The notes beneath the pieces are model-generated. The model ran no database searches, was not told the origin of the DNA, and saw only the letters and a list, made by a program, of their open reading frames with translations. 64,000 bases of DNA, taken from positions 1 to 64,000 of the IMG/VR virus record IMGVR_UViG_3300025113_000003; one strand, 5' to 3'. Positions 31,089 to 38,553 of this stretch are shown here, in pieces. This DNA comes from a virus. The translations under genes and the position numbers were made by a program. Each line of letters opens with the position of its first letter. Position 1 is the stretch's first letter.

Positions 31089-32761
31089 TCCGCCAGGCCT
31101 GAGGCAGCTGCCTTTATCTTCTGCAGGAAGGTAGCAGCTGCAGCGGTACGGGAGGCCTCGTTGGCCACCTCTCGAATGCGCTTGGCCTGCTCGGCATGGG
31201 TAGCTGGCACCGGCTCGTCAATGAGCTGAAAGAAGCCAGTGACGGCGTCCGCCAGCAGCGGGCCCTGCACCTTCCAGCCGGTGAGGTGCAGCTTCTCAGG
31301 TAGCTTCAGCCCTGGGCGCACCACCCTAGCCAGGTCGCCAACGACGCCGTTGATGTTCCATTGAGTCCAGCGCTTCTGGCGGGCCACGATGTCCGCCAGC
31401 TCATTGGCTCGCATGTCGTAGGCACGAGAGGTCAGCAGCTGGTCCCCAGAGGCGAGGTCCTTGATCTTGACGTAGCCTGCCTCACGGCCGCGCCGCTGTG
31501 GAGAGTTGGGGTCGGCGTAGGCTGGGTGGGCGATGCCCTCATCAAAGATCGCGTGCAGCTGCTTGATAACGTTGTAGGCCTCTGAGTTGGCACCTGCGGC
31601 GGCGGTCAGCTGTGCCAGGTCGAGATCTGCCAGGTACTTCTTGAAGTAGCTGAGCGCTGAGTTCAGCAGCTTCCCGATCTTCTCCTTGATGGCCGGGTCC
31701 AGCAGCAGCTTGATCTGCTCCAGGCGCCCCTGGGCTCCGGTGCCCCAGCTCAGGTCACGGTAGTCGATCTCGGCGAAGGGCAGCTTCAGCACCTTCGCGA
31801 AGAGCGAGAGCTGGTCCTGCAGCGCGTCGAGGTTGGCGGCGCCCTGCTCGGTAGCGGTGGGGTCCACCTCGCCGGCCTTGGTGTGCTTGCTGACGACGCG
31901 AGCTAGGCGCTTGCCTGGCTTGAGAATGACGGTGTTGTAGGAGTGGTGCGCCTCCTGCGGCCAGTAGTTCTTCTCACCAAACTTCTGCATGTCAACGACT
32001 ACGTCCTCAGGCTCCGCCAGCGTCGACACGACGAAGCCCAGCTCAGCGCCGTGCCTGCTCAGCTTCTTCTCTGGGTTGCTGTCCATCCCTCGCCATGAGT
32101 CATCTCGCCCGTAGAGCGCTGATCTAAGCGCTGAGTCGCGGTCCTTCGTCCACGCGGTGTAGTCATCGAGATCGAGGTCGACGACCCGCGTGCCTTCACG
32201 GATGGACTTCAGGAACTTCAGACCGGTGCCGTAGGACAGGAAGTTGTCACCTGCCTTCAGGGACCGCTCATCGAAGTGGAAGCCGTGATAGACGGTGATG
32301 GGGCGGGACGGCTTGAGGTTCAGGCTGCCCAGCTCGCGGGCGGTGTAGGCATCGATGTGAAAGTGGCGGCTGAACGCGACGTGCAGCACGTCGTGGGCGC
32401 GCTTGCTGAGGTCGCCCTTCTGCACCTGCCCGACGTCCTTGAAGATGTCCTTGACCAGGTTCTGCAGCCAGTCAAGGTCAATCTGCTTGAGCTCGTCGGT
32501 CGGCTTGGTGGCGGCTATCCGCTTCCACCAGTGCTTACTGACGTCGCGCGCGTCGGCGCGCTGGTCAACGTGGGCGCGGACCTGGGGATTGCTGAAGATG
32601 TAGTAGCGGAGGGTCCGGATAAACTCCGCGGGGTCCTTGAGCTCATCGACGTTCAGGGCGCGCTGGAAGACCTGCTTGACGCGCGGGTCCTTCTTCATCT
32701 TGTCCTTGAGGACGTCAACGGGGATGTTCGCGGCCTCGTCGAGCTGCTGGAGAAACTGCAT
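31085..32761 (-). CDS. Candidate injected Alt-like protein with ADP-ribosyltransferase-like region
   Basis: This 558-aa protein begins MQFLQQLDEAANI; the LDE-A junction fits the T4 prohead protease rule. Residues 153-290 resemble a mono-ADP-ribosyltransferase: PITVYHGFHF (where R-S-E enzymes have Y-R-G), DYTAWTKDRDSAL (200-212, like the S/T-containing second motif), and QEAHHSYNTVILKPG (269-283, at the place of the catalytic E/Q-x-E). T4 Alt is likewise packaged, trimmed and injected, and it modifies host RNA polymerase. The key Arg is His here and the last Glu is uncertain, so activity is open. A late box lies 24 nt upstream, and a macro-domain gene lies just beyond it. Confidence 0.62.
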   Translation of the reverse strand: MQFLQQLDEAANIPVDVLKDKMKKDPRVKQVFQRALNVDELKDPAEFIRTLRYYIFSNPQVRAHVDQRADARDVSKHWWKRIAATKPTDELKQIDLDWLQNLVKDIFKDVGQVQKGDLSKRAHDVLHVAFSRHFHIDAYTARELGSLNLKPSRPITVYHGFHFDERSLKAGDNFLSYGTGLKFLKSIREGTRVVDLDLDDYTAWTKDRDSALRSALYGRDDSWRGMDSNPEKKLSRHGAELGFVVSTLAEPEDVVVDMQKFGEKNYWPQEAHHSYNTVILKPGKRLARVVSKHTKAGEVDPTATEQGAANLDALQDQLSLFAKVLKLPFAEIDYRDLSWGTGAQGRLEQIKLLLDPAIKEKIGKLLNSALSYFKKYLADLDLAQLTAAAGANSEAYNVIKQLHAIFDEGIAHPAYADPNSPQRRGREAGYVKIKDLASGDQLLTSRAYDMRANELADIVARQKRWTQWNINGVVGDLARVVRPGLKLPEKLHLTGWKVQGPLLADAVTGFFQLIDEPVPATHAEQAKRIREVANEASRTAAAATFLQKIKAAASGLAE

Positions 32762-32784
32762 AGGTGGGCACCTGTGGTACCCCC

Positions 32785-32791
32785 TATTTAC
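32785..32791 (-). promoter_or_regulatory. T4-type late promoter box
   Basis: Minus-strand CCGTAAATAGG, 24 nt upstream of the Alt-like gene. The identical CCGTAAATAGG occurs at 15843-15853. Confidence 0.65.
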
Positions 32792-32794
32792 GGG

Positions 32795-33268
32795 TTAGTC
32801 GAGTGACCAGAGCGTGGTGTCAGGCCCAATGTGATGCTCGATAAGAGCGGCCACGACTGGCCAGTACCCGCCCCCGAGGCCGCAGCCCATGTACGGGTGG
32901 TGAAAGTCGTAGTGGAAGAGGCCCGTCAGCCGGGCGATCTGACCGGCACGGGCCAGCGCGGTGTCCAGCGCGTCGTACGAGGTGTAGCGCCGCTCGTCGC
33001 GCCCGTAGAACTGCTGACCGACCAGGTTGTAGACCCAGAGGTCCGGTTCTACCTGCACTGGAATCACCTTACCCAGGTGCTCAGCTCCACGCCCTGGTGA
33101 AACGGATCTAGGTGGCTGCACCTCAGCGGAGTAGGCCTCCCATACCGCTGGCCAGCGCTCACGGATGTCCTTGGCGATGCCGGACCCCATCACGCCCTGC
33201 GCGTTGACCTGCTGCAGGATGACGCCGCGTCGGACGTAGCTTACCAGGTTGCCCTTCTGGTGATTCAC
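32795..33268 (-). CDS. Macro-domain protein (ADP-ribose-processing)
   Basis: This 157-aa protein is a macro domain. The ADP-ribose-binding segments are visible: ILQQVNAQGVMGSGIAKDIR (residues 17-36, with Asn22) and HPYMGCGLGGGYWP (124-137). Such proteins remove ADP-ribose from proteins, hydrolyse ADP-ribose-1''-phosphate (a tRNA-splicing product) or deacetylate O-acetyl-ADP-ribose. The neighbouring Alt-like gene suggests a link to ADP-ribosylation; the RNA-repair genes elsewhere suggest ADP-ribose-1''-phosphate. The start overlaps the preceding stop by 4 bp. Confidence 0.87.
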   Translation of the reverse strand: MNHQKGNLVSYVRRGVILQQVNAQGVMGSGIAKDIRERWPAVWEAYSAEVQPPRSVSPGRGAEHLGKVIPVQVEPDLWVYNLVGQQFYGRDERRYTSYDALDTALARAGQIARLTGLFHYDFHHPYMGCGLGGGYWPVVAALIEHHIGPDTTLWSLD

Positions 33269-33756
33269 CTGGACAGCTCCGCGTAGGTGCCTTCAAGCAG
33301 GTCGGCGTTCACGCGCTTCCACGACTCGCACCGACGTGCCTCGCGAAGATTGGTGAGATAGAGGTCCTCCAGCACGTCAGCGAAGCCTGCGTACTCGATC
33401 TCCATGTACCGCTCGATGAGCAGGTGGTCGGTACCCGTCGGGCTCTCGCGAGCCCGTATGACGACGGTGGGCACCAGCACCCCAGTGCTCTGCATGTTTG
33501 GGAGGTAGCGCAGCCGCTCCAGCACGCGGGGCTCCTCCAGCGCCAGCTTGGCGCGGTCATCAGCGATGACCCGTGCCACATCTCTGCTGAAGTGGTCATC
33601 AGGGTGGCAGCGCGCGTAGGTGAAGAAGAGGTCGCCTTCAGGTAGCTCACCGAAGCGGAGGCAGATGCCGCCGGTGGGAAGGGTCACCAGCTCCACTCGC
33701 TTCTCGTCAAAGCGCTGCGGGCGGATGTAGCGGTAGAAGTGGCTTACCTCTTCCAT
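33265..33756 (-). CDS. Hypothetical protein, 163 aa
   Basis: Not recognised. It opens with an aromatic/basic segment (HFYRYIRPQRFDEKRVELVT) followed by alternating strands and helices. A C-terminal helical region (YTNL-like, REARRCESWKRV) is basic. It sits between the macro-domain gene and a small gene, overlapping both. Confidence 0.65.
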   Translation of the reverse strand: MEEVSHFYRYIRPQRFDEKRVELVTLPTGGICLRFGELPEGDLFFTYARCHPDDHFSRDVARVIADDRAKLALEEPRVLERLRYLPNMQSTGVLVPTVVIRARESPTGTDHLLIERYMEIEYAGFADVLEDLYLTNLREARRCESWKRVNADLLEGTYAELSR

Positions 33757-34049
33757 GGTTGGTCCTTCAGAGTTTCAACCAGCTCCTTGAGGCTGGTTCC
33801 AGCGGCTGCGATTGCCTCCAGGCAGAGGTGCTCTGCTTCACTTTCAGCGTCCTCGCGCTTCTCGTGGTGCTTCTTCTGCATGCGCTCCATGTAGGCCAGG
33901 CGGCCAGACCCGCAGGAGCGCTCGAAGTCGATTGCCGTCTGCACCACAAAGTCATCACCGACCACCCAGTGGTAGTCGGTGGAGGCTGGCTCATGAAGCG
34001 GCCCCTCACCAAACCACTCAGGGTGCATGTCGCAGGCGTAGTGACCCAT
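33744..34049 (-). CDS. Hypothetical protein, 101 aa
   Basis: The N-terminus carries MGHYACDMHPEWFGEGPLHE, with Cys and His spaced as in a small metal site (H3, C6, H9); the second half is a charged helix (YMERMQKKHHEKREDAESEAEHLCLE). No family is assigned. It starts 1 bp after the thyA stop and is part of the thyA-led operon. Confidence 0.63.
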   Translation of the reverse strand: MGHYACDMHPEWFGEGPLHEPASTDYHWVVGDDFVVQTAIDFERSCGSGRLAYMERMQKKHHEKREDAESEAEHLCLEAIAAAGTSLKELVETLKDQPWKR

Positions 34050-34050
34050 G

Positions 34051-34992
34051 TCAGGCGCTCATCTTGGCTGGGATGGCGGCCTGCGGGTTGTAGCCGACCA
34101 GCTGGAAGTCATCGACGGTGTACTCATCCACCTCCTTGCGCTCCGATGTGATGCGCAGCCGAGGCAGCTCAGTCGGCTCGCGCAGCAGCTGCTTCTCAAC
34201 GGCGACGACGTGGTCCTTGTAGATGTGCGTATCACCAAGCACCATCGACAGGGTGCCCGCCTCAGCGCCAACGGTGTACGCAAGCAGGTGCGTCAGCAGC
34301 GCATAGGACGCGATGTTGAACGGCAGCCCGAGAAAGCTGTCAACGCTGCGCTGGTACATCTGGCAGCTCAGCTTGCTGTCGTTGCTGAGGTAGAACTGCG
34401 CGAACATGTGGCACGGCGGAAGCGCCATCTGGTTCAGCTCACCTGGGTTCCAGGCGGTGAGGATGATGCGGCGGTCGGTTGGGTTGGTGCGCAGCTTGTG
34501 GACCACCTGAGCGAGCTGATCGATCTGTGTCTGCTGGACCTTCGCACCGAAGTATGTCGTGCCGCCAGACCCGTCGTGGTGGTTCAGGTAGTCCTCATAG
34601 CTCTCGACCTTGGCGCTGCGCCAGGCGCGCCACTGCACCCCGTAGATGCGTCCCAGGTCACCCTCAAAGGAAGGCTTGAAGCTGGAACCGCTCGTCGCCT
34701 TTGCGTTGGCAGTCCAGATGGTCTCCTTGGCGGGGTCGCGGGTACCGTGGGTCAGCTCAGCGAGCCGGCGCTCGTCCTCCGAGCCCTCGATGAACCACAG
34801 CAGCTCAGCGACGATGGAGCGCCAAGGTAGCTTCTTGGTGGTCAGAAGCGGGAAGCCATCAGCGAGGTCGATGTTCAGCGAGGTGGCGAAGATGGCACGG
34901 GTACCGGTACCCGTGCGGTCGGCGCGGTCCTCACCCTTGTCGAGGATGTAGTGCAGCAGGTCGAGGTACTCGTGCTCGAAGGTGTAGTCCAT
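34051..34992 (-). CDS. thyA: Thymidylate synthase
   Basis: This 313-aa ThyA makes dTMP from dUMP with methylene-tetrahydrofolate. Hallmarks are complete: DRTGTGTRAIF near the N-terminus, catalytic Cys194 in LPPCHMFAQF, the QRSVDSFLGLPFNIASY block with the dUMP-recognising Asn226, and GDTHIYKDH near the C-terminus. It is slightly longer than E. coli ThyA, with an insertion around residues 85-110 and 135-150. AAAGGA lies 6 nt before the ATG and a TAGAAT box about 27 nt upstream. A second, divergent member of this superfamily is encoded at 54974-55954. Confidence 0.96.
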   Translation of the reverse strand: MDYTFEHEYLDLLHYILDKGEDRADRTGTGTRAIFATSLNIDLADGFPLLTTKKLPWRSIVAELLWFIEGSEDERRLAELTHGTRDPAKETIWTANAKATSGSSFKPSFEGDLGRIYGVQWRAWRSAKVESYEDYLNHHDGSGGTTYFGAKVQQTQIDQLAQVVHKLRTNPTDRRIILTAWNPGELNQMALPPCHMFAQFYLSNDSKLSCQMYQRSVDSFLGLPFNIASYALLTHLLAYTVGAEAGTLSMVLGDTHIYKDHVVAVEKQLLREPTELPRLRITSERKEVDEYTVDDFQLVGYNPQAAIPAKMSA

Positions 34993-35018
34993 GTTGGGTC
35001 CTTTCAGCTCTAGCTGTC

Positions 35019-35024
35019 ATTCTA
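35019..35024 (-). promoter_or_regulatory. Early-type -10 box for thyA
   Basis: Minus-strand AGAGTAGAATGAC, a TAnAAT box 27 nt before the thyA ATG. Confidence 0.5.
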
Positions 35025-35054
35025 CTCTACTTACGCGGCTCCGTAGGGTAAGGC

Positions 35055-35594
35055 TCAGGTTACCCGGACCAGCAGCTCCCGCTCAGCAAGCAGCTCCAGC
35101 GCCTGAGCTACGTAGCGCAGGGTCTGGTGGTAGTTCGGCAGGGCGTCGTCGCTATCGCGGTTACCGGCGACGTTGAGGACCTCAACCTGGTGCTGAATGA
35201 TGAAGCTGACTATGGTCTCGATCAAGGTGATCTCAACTGCTACGGTGCTCCGGCTTCCCTGTGGAAACTGCACCTGCAGGCAGGGCTTGCCCACGCGGGC
35301 ACACTCAGCGGCGGTCAGGCGGCTGCCAGCTGAGTTCAGGTTGAAGCCGAGAAGCAAGGTGGCGTCTGCTGTCTCTATGTTGAGGACCGTTCGTGGTGGA
35401 TAGCTGGAGCTGGGGTGCTCAGTGAGCCCCAGCACCGCCAGCAGCGGGTTAGGACCAGCGGTCGTGCGCCAGCCCGCTGGGCAGAAGCCACCAGTGGCTA
35501 CGCCTGCTGCCCACGCCGCCATCAGCCCGCCTTGGTCAACGCCAGTCTGACCGCCTGAGATGACCTTCGAAAGTCCGCGGTAGGACGTCGTCAT
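35055..35594 (-). CDS. SLOG-fold (YpsA/putative molybdenum carrier-like) protein
   Basis: This 179-aa protein begins with [19 protein letters not shown] (residues 9-27), the nucleotide/ligand-binding loop of the SLOG superfamily group often annotated as putative molybdenum carrier. SLOG proteins bind or cleave nucleotides and NAD-related signals. Its place near the macro domain and Alt-like genes would fit NAD or ADP-ribose metabolism, but this is inference. The start overlaps the J-domain gene's stop (ATGA). Confidence 0.72.
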   Translation of the reverse strand: MTTSYRGLSKVISGGQTGVDQGGLMAAWAAGVATGGFCPAGWRTTAGPNPLLAVLGLTEHPSSSYPPRTVLNIETADATLLLGFNLNSAGSRLTAAECARVGKPCLQVQFPQGSRSTVAVEITLIETIVSFIIQHQVEVLNVAGNRDSDDALPNYHQTLRYVAQALELLAERELLVRVT

Positions 35595-36529
35595 ACCTTG
35601 ACATCAATAGTTGGATGGTAGATCTTCACCGCGTCGTAGAGCGCCTTCACCTTCGCTGGGTCCAGGTTCTTTGGGGCGGCGAAGACGGGGCTGAGCCGCA
35701 CGAAGATGTCTCCTCGCTCACCAGGCTTGTTGAGGTCGTGGATCCAGTGGTAGTAGCCCTTGCCCTTGACGCGCAGCCGTGAGGTCACGGCGTCGAAACC
35801 CGCTGGCACGCGCACCTCCAGCTTCTCACCATCGAAGCCAGTAACGACTGTCCAACCGCCGATCAAGAGGTCCAGCGCATCCACGGTGGCGGTGGTCTCG
35901 ATGTGGCCTGTTTCGACGACCACCACCTGCTTGCCGTCCAGCTGTTCAGGGTGCCACGAGCACTCGGAGGCGGTGCGCACCGTGAAGTTAGGGTCATGGA
36001 TGCGGGTGATGACAATGGCGGTCAGATTGGGCGTCAGATCGTGGCGGCTCTGGTAGCCGTCGGGGGTGCCAGGAGGCACCTTGAGAACCTCGACCCCGCC
36101 GCCAGGCAGCTGCATGTCAATGGTGAAGCCCGCGAAGGCCTCCTTCAGCGTGATCCCCGCCTGGAACTGAACGGTTTGGCGGAAGTTGCTGCTTCCCTTA
36201 AAGCTAGGGCCAAAGCCGCGTGAGCGACGCAGAGCCTCCAGGATCTGATCTGTTTCCGACCCACTTGAGGCGGTGTGCCAACCCTGAAATCCACCCGCAG
36301 GGCCGTGTGGGTCACCACCCTGGTCGTAGATGGCCCGCTTCTGCGGGTCAGTGAGGATCTCGTACGCCTCCTTGACCTCCTTGAACTTCTCCTCGACCTT
36401 CTTCTTCTCGGCCTCGTCAGGCTGCTTGTCAGGGTGCCACTTGCTGGCAAGAACGCGATAGGCCTTCTTGAGGTCGTCGTCGGTGGCGTCCTTCGGAACG
36501 CCTAGAATTGAGTAGTAGTCCTTTTTCAT
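35591..36529 (-). CDS. DnaJ-like J-domain protein (full-length co-chaperone)
   Basis: This 312-aa protein has an N-terminal J domain with HPD (32-34) in [10 protein letters not shown] and the flanking helix [16 protein letters not shown] Gly-rich linker ([15 protein letters not shown]) follows. There is no zinc-finger domain, then a C-terminal substrate-binding region with RLRVKGKGY and [10 protein letters not shown], as in DnaJ/CbpA. It would stimulate host DnaK for folding or assembly. I use the ATG at 36529, which overlaps the preceding stop; the longer frame is unsupported. It is one of two adjacent J-domain genes. Confidence 0.9.
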   Translation of the reverse strand: MKKDYYSILGVPKDATDDDLKKAYRVLASKWHPDKQPDEAEKKKVEEKFKEVKEAYEILTDPQKRAIYDQGGDPHGPAGGFQGWHTASSGSETDQILEALRRSRGFGPSFKGSSNFRQTVQFQAGITLKEAFAGFTIDMQLPGGGVEVLKVPPGTPDGYQSRHDLTPNLTAIVITRIHDPNFTVRTASECSWHPEQLDGKQVVVVETGHIETTATVDALDLLIGGWTVVTGFDGEKLEVRVPAGFDAVTSRLRVKGKGYYHWIHDLNKPGERGDIFVRLSPVFAAPKNLDPAKVKALYDAVKIYHPTIDVKV

Positions 36530-37053
36530 GTGACATCCAGTTGAACGAGAATAGTTACATGGCGGCCCCATGTCGCCCCGATAACCTGGCTCTCGGGCAC
36601 GGTAATCTCCCGTGTGTGAGCTCGCGTTCCTGAACGGACGTCGTAGGTCATGACCTCACCGCCATGAAGATACGGCACGGTGCAGCCCTTCGCTGCCTGC
36701 TGCGCTGTGATCTGCAGCTGCACCTGGTAGGCCATCTTCCCACGCTGCCAGTTGGGCGTCGTTGCTGGCAGCCGAGGACCGGCTGCCTTCCCGTACGGTC
36801 TGCTTCTCGCGCCAGCGCTGGAGCGCGAGGGCGGAACCGGATCGAACGAGGAAGCATAGACCGGTCTCGTCGCTTCCGGTGGGGGTACCTGGTATCCAGC
36901 CTGAATGAATTCCCATGCTTCCTTGAACTCCTTGAACTTCGCCTCATTTCCACCTATGTCAGGGTGGTACTTCCCCCGCAGCGCACGCCACACCTTTCTA
37001 GCGTCCTCAATGGACGAGTTATCGGCGAGGCCAAGCACTCTAAACGGGTTCAT
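36526..37053 (-). CDS. Second J-domain protein
   Basis: This 175-aa protein has an N-terminal J domain ([22 protein letters not shown] at 30-32 in GKYHPDIGG), a Pro/Arg-rich linker (residues 57-100) and a short beta-rich C-terminal domain. That C-terminal part resembles a reduced DnaJ substrate domain ([20 protein letters not shown]). It is much shorter than its neighbour. Start ATG at 37053 overlaps the GGQ gene's stop. Together the two genes may be an ancient duplication or a pair with different substrates. Confidence 0.85.
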   Translation of the reverse strand: MNPFRVLGLADNSSIEDARKVWRALRGKYHPDIGGNEAKFKEFKEAWEFIQAGYQVPPPEATRPVYASSFDPVPPSRSSAGARSRPYGKAAGPRLPATTPNWQRGKMAYQVQLQITAQQAAKGCTVPYLHGGEVMTYDVRSGTRAHTREITVPESQVIGATWGRHVTILVQLDVT

Positions 37054-37457
37054 CACGCAGCGGTCAGGTTCTCCGCATCAATAGTCAGATCCAGCGGGTC
37101 ATTGAAGTCAACCTCTACCCATTTGCCGTCAACGCGAACCTCGAGGCGAAGGTTGCGCATGGTCATGCCCTCAGCGACCGCGCGATCAATCTGCTCAAGG
37201 ACGCCCATCTTCTTCCAGACCTCGCGCTGGTGCCAGGCCTTGAACTCCTTCGTACCGCACATCTTGACGAAGGCATCGGACTTGTTGCTCTGCTGGCTGC
37301 GCCCGTCCTGGGAGTAGGCATGGGCACCGCTGTCCCGATGGGTGCAGTGCACCGCTGTCAGGCTCTTGTTGCGCGCCTGCCCACCTGCCCCTTGGCCGTG
37401 ACTGAACTTCCAGTCGCAGTCAGCGGCGGTGACAGAGAAGAGAAGCTCACGCGGCAT
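37053..37457 (-). CDS. GGQ-domain release-factor-like protein (ArfB/PrfH type)
   Basis: This 134-aa protein has the catalytic domain of class I release factors: SHGQGAGGQARNKS (19-32, GGQ at 25-27), followed by TAVHCTHRDSGAHAYSQDGRS. It lacks codon-recognition domains, as in ArfB/YaeJ and PrfH, which hydrolyse peptidyl-tRNA on stalled ribosomes. The C-terminal part (WVEVDFNDPLDLTIDAE) is not the Lys/Arg-rich ArfB tail, so ribosome recruitment may differ. It overlaps a small membrane-protein gene by 11 bp upstream and the J-domain gene downstream. A role in rescuing ribosomes after RNA damage fits the phage's Thg1 and Rnl1 genes (inference). Confidence 0.85.
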   Translation of the reverse strand: MPRELLFSVTAADCDWKFSHGQGAGGQARNKSLTAVHCTHRDSGAHAYSQDGRSQQSNKSDAFVKMCGTKEFKAWHQREVWKKMGVLEQIDRAVAEGMTMRNLRLEVRVDGKWVEVDFNDPLDLTIDAENLTAA

Positions 37458-37608
37458 AGATCGCCATGAAGACTAGGAGTAGAAAGAGGTCAATCCAGAA
37501 GACCACGGTCATGCCGTTGGCGATGGGCCGGCGCCAGCTGTCTGGCACCATCAGCGCGTCGTAGGCGATCCAGTCGGCAATGAAGCGTGGAAGTTGAGTC
37601 CAGTGCAT
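37447..37608 (-). CDS. Small membrane protein, 53 aa
   Basis: This short frame starts MHWTQLPRFIADWIAYDALM, an amphipathic N-terminus, then a single transmembrane helix (residues 33-53, GMTVVFWIDLFLLLVFMAIY). A TAAAAT box ends 5 nt before the ATG with no Shine-Dalgarno, so it is probably translated from a leaderless mRNA. It overlaps the start of the GGQ gene by 11 bp and would feed ribosomes into it. Function unknown. Confidence 0.68.
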   Translation of the reverse strand: MHWTQLPRFIADWIAYDALMVPDSWRRPIANGMTVVFWIDLFLLLVFMAIYAA

Positions 37609-37613
37609 GGTCT

Positions 37614-37619
37614 ATTTTA
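37614..37619 (-). promoter_or_regulatory. Early -10 box of the J-domain/GGQ operon
   Basis: Minus-strand GGTGTAAAATAGACC immediately followed by ATG, the same layout as the RNA-ligase promoter. A TTAAATA motif at 37677-37683 could be a second, late start point. Confidence 0.6.
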
Positions 37620-37679
37620 CACCAACCCCGTGTGGACATCGCACCAAACACAGGACTGAATGCAGCAGAGGAGCTGTAT

Positions 37680-37841
37680 TTAATCTCCTACGGTGTGGGT
37701 GAAGGTGGTGCGCAGAGGGTTGACGAGATCGGACCCGTTCTGCCAGTCAATGTTGCCGCTCAGCGTGTCAAGCAGCAGCCCAACTAACGAGTAGATCAAG
37801 GTCCCCAGACCCAGGGCGCCAAGGACCCAGAGCACGATCAC
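37680..37841 (-). CDS. Small membrane protein, 53 aa
   Basis: The GTG start overlaps the stop of the preceding gene (GTGA). Residues 1-24 form one transmembrane segment (IVLWVLGALGLGTLIYSLVG) followed by a polar tail (SGNIDWQNGSDLVNPLRTTF). The arrangement suggests N-in anchoring with a periplasmic or cytoplasmic tail. Function unknown. Confidence 0.6.
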   Translation of the reverse strand: MIVLWVLGALGLGTLIYSLVGLLLDTLSGNIDWQNGSDLVNPLRTTFTHTVGD

Positions 37842-38098
37842 TGCAGGTTCGGCGGACCGCCGTCCGTGGTGATGACTGGGGGCACCTGGCTCCTTGGCAG
37901 CGGAAGGTAGATGTCAGAGGTCACCTCCTTGATCATCGCCTGCACGTCCTCCACCTTCATGGCGCCAGCTGAGTGACACGCGCGTAGCACGACAGTGGAC
38001 TTCACCAGCATCGCCGCTGCCAGGACCCGAGTGTCAAAGGTGGCGTACAGCCGGTCAAGCTCGATGGAGATCGCGCTGATGATGTCGTCTTGGCTCAT
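37838..38098 (-). CDS. Hypothetical protein, 86 aa
   Basis: A helical N-terminal part (IISAISIELDRLYATFDTRV) and a Pro-rich end. No family is recognised. AGGA stands 9-10 nt before the ATG. It belongs to the operon headed by topoisomerase subunit gp52. Confidence 0.63.
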   Translation of the reverse strand: MSQDDIISAISIELDRLYATFDTRVLAAAMLVKSTVVLRACHSAGAMKVEDVQAMIKEVTSDIYLPLPRSQVPPVITTDGGPPNLQ

Positions 38099-38109
38099 GG
38101 TGCGGGTTC

Positions 38110-38553
38110 CTACGCAAGGTGCTTGCGGATGACGGCGTAGATCTCAGGCTCAACCGCCTTCCACTTCTGCCAGGTCTCGATGAGCTTCTCAACCTGGCGC
38201 TCCATGTTGATAAGCCCAAGCGGGCGACCGGACTCCTCGTCGTGAATGACGATGTAGCTAAACGCAGCGTTCGGTCCGGTTTTCTCTTGATTGTAGATGA
38301 TGTAGAGCTCCTCACCTAGGGTATCCAGCTCCTGCGATGGGTTGCGCAGCGACATATCTGGGTTGCGCCACGGACCGTCGCGCAGCGGCCGCTCAAAGTG
38401 CAGGTACTCCTTGGCTGGAGCAGCAGCGTAGCGATAGTAGAAACCGACCTTGTGGTGGCTCTCGTCAATGTAGGCGTCGCCCACCTCCACCAGCTGGCTG
38501 AGGTCGATCGTCCGACCCAGCAGCTTGTCGTAGTGGAGCGGACTCGAGAGCAT
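38110..38553 (-). CDS. Hypothetical protein, 147 aa
   Basis: This protein is rich in aromatic residues in a strand-like middle (HHKVGFYYRYAAAPAKEYLH) and has a C-terminal helix (VEKLIETWQKWKAVEPEIYA). Its ATG lies in the gp52 stop codon (TGATG) behind GGAGGT, so it is coupled to the topoisomerase gene. The longer frame up to 38892 is a shadow of gp52. Function unknown. Confidence 0.66.
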   Translation of the reverse strand: MLSSPLHYDKLLGRTIDLSQLVEVGDAYIDESHHKVGFYYRYAAAPAKEYLHFERPLRDGPWRNPDMSLRNPSQELDTLGEELYIIYNQEKTGPNAAFSYIVIHDEESGRPLGLINMERQVEKLIETWQKWKAVEPEIYAVIRKHLA

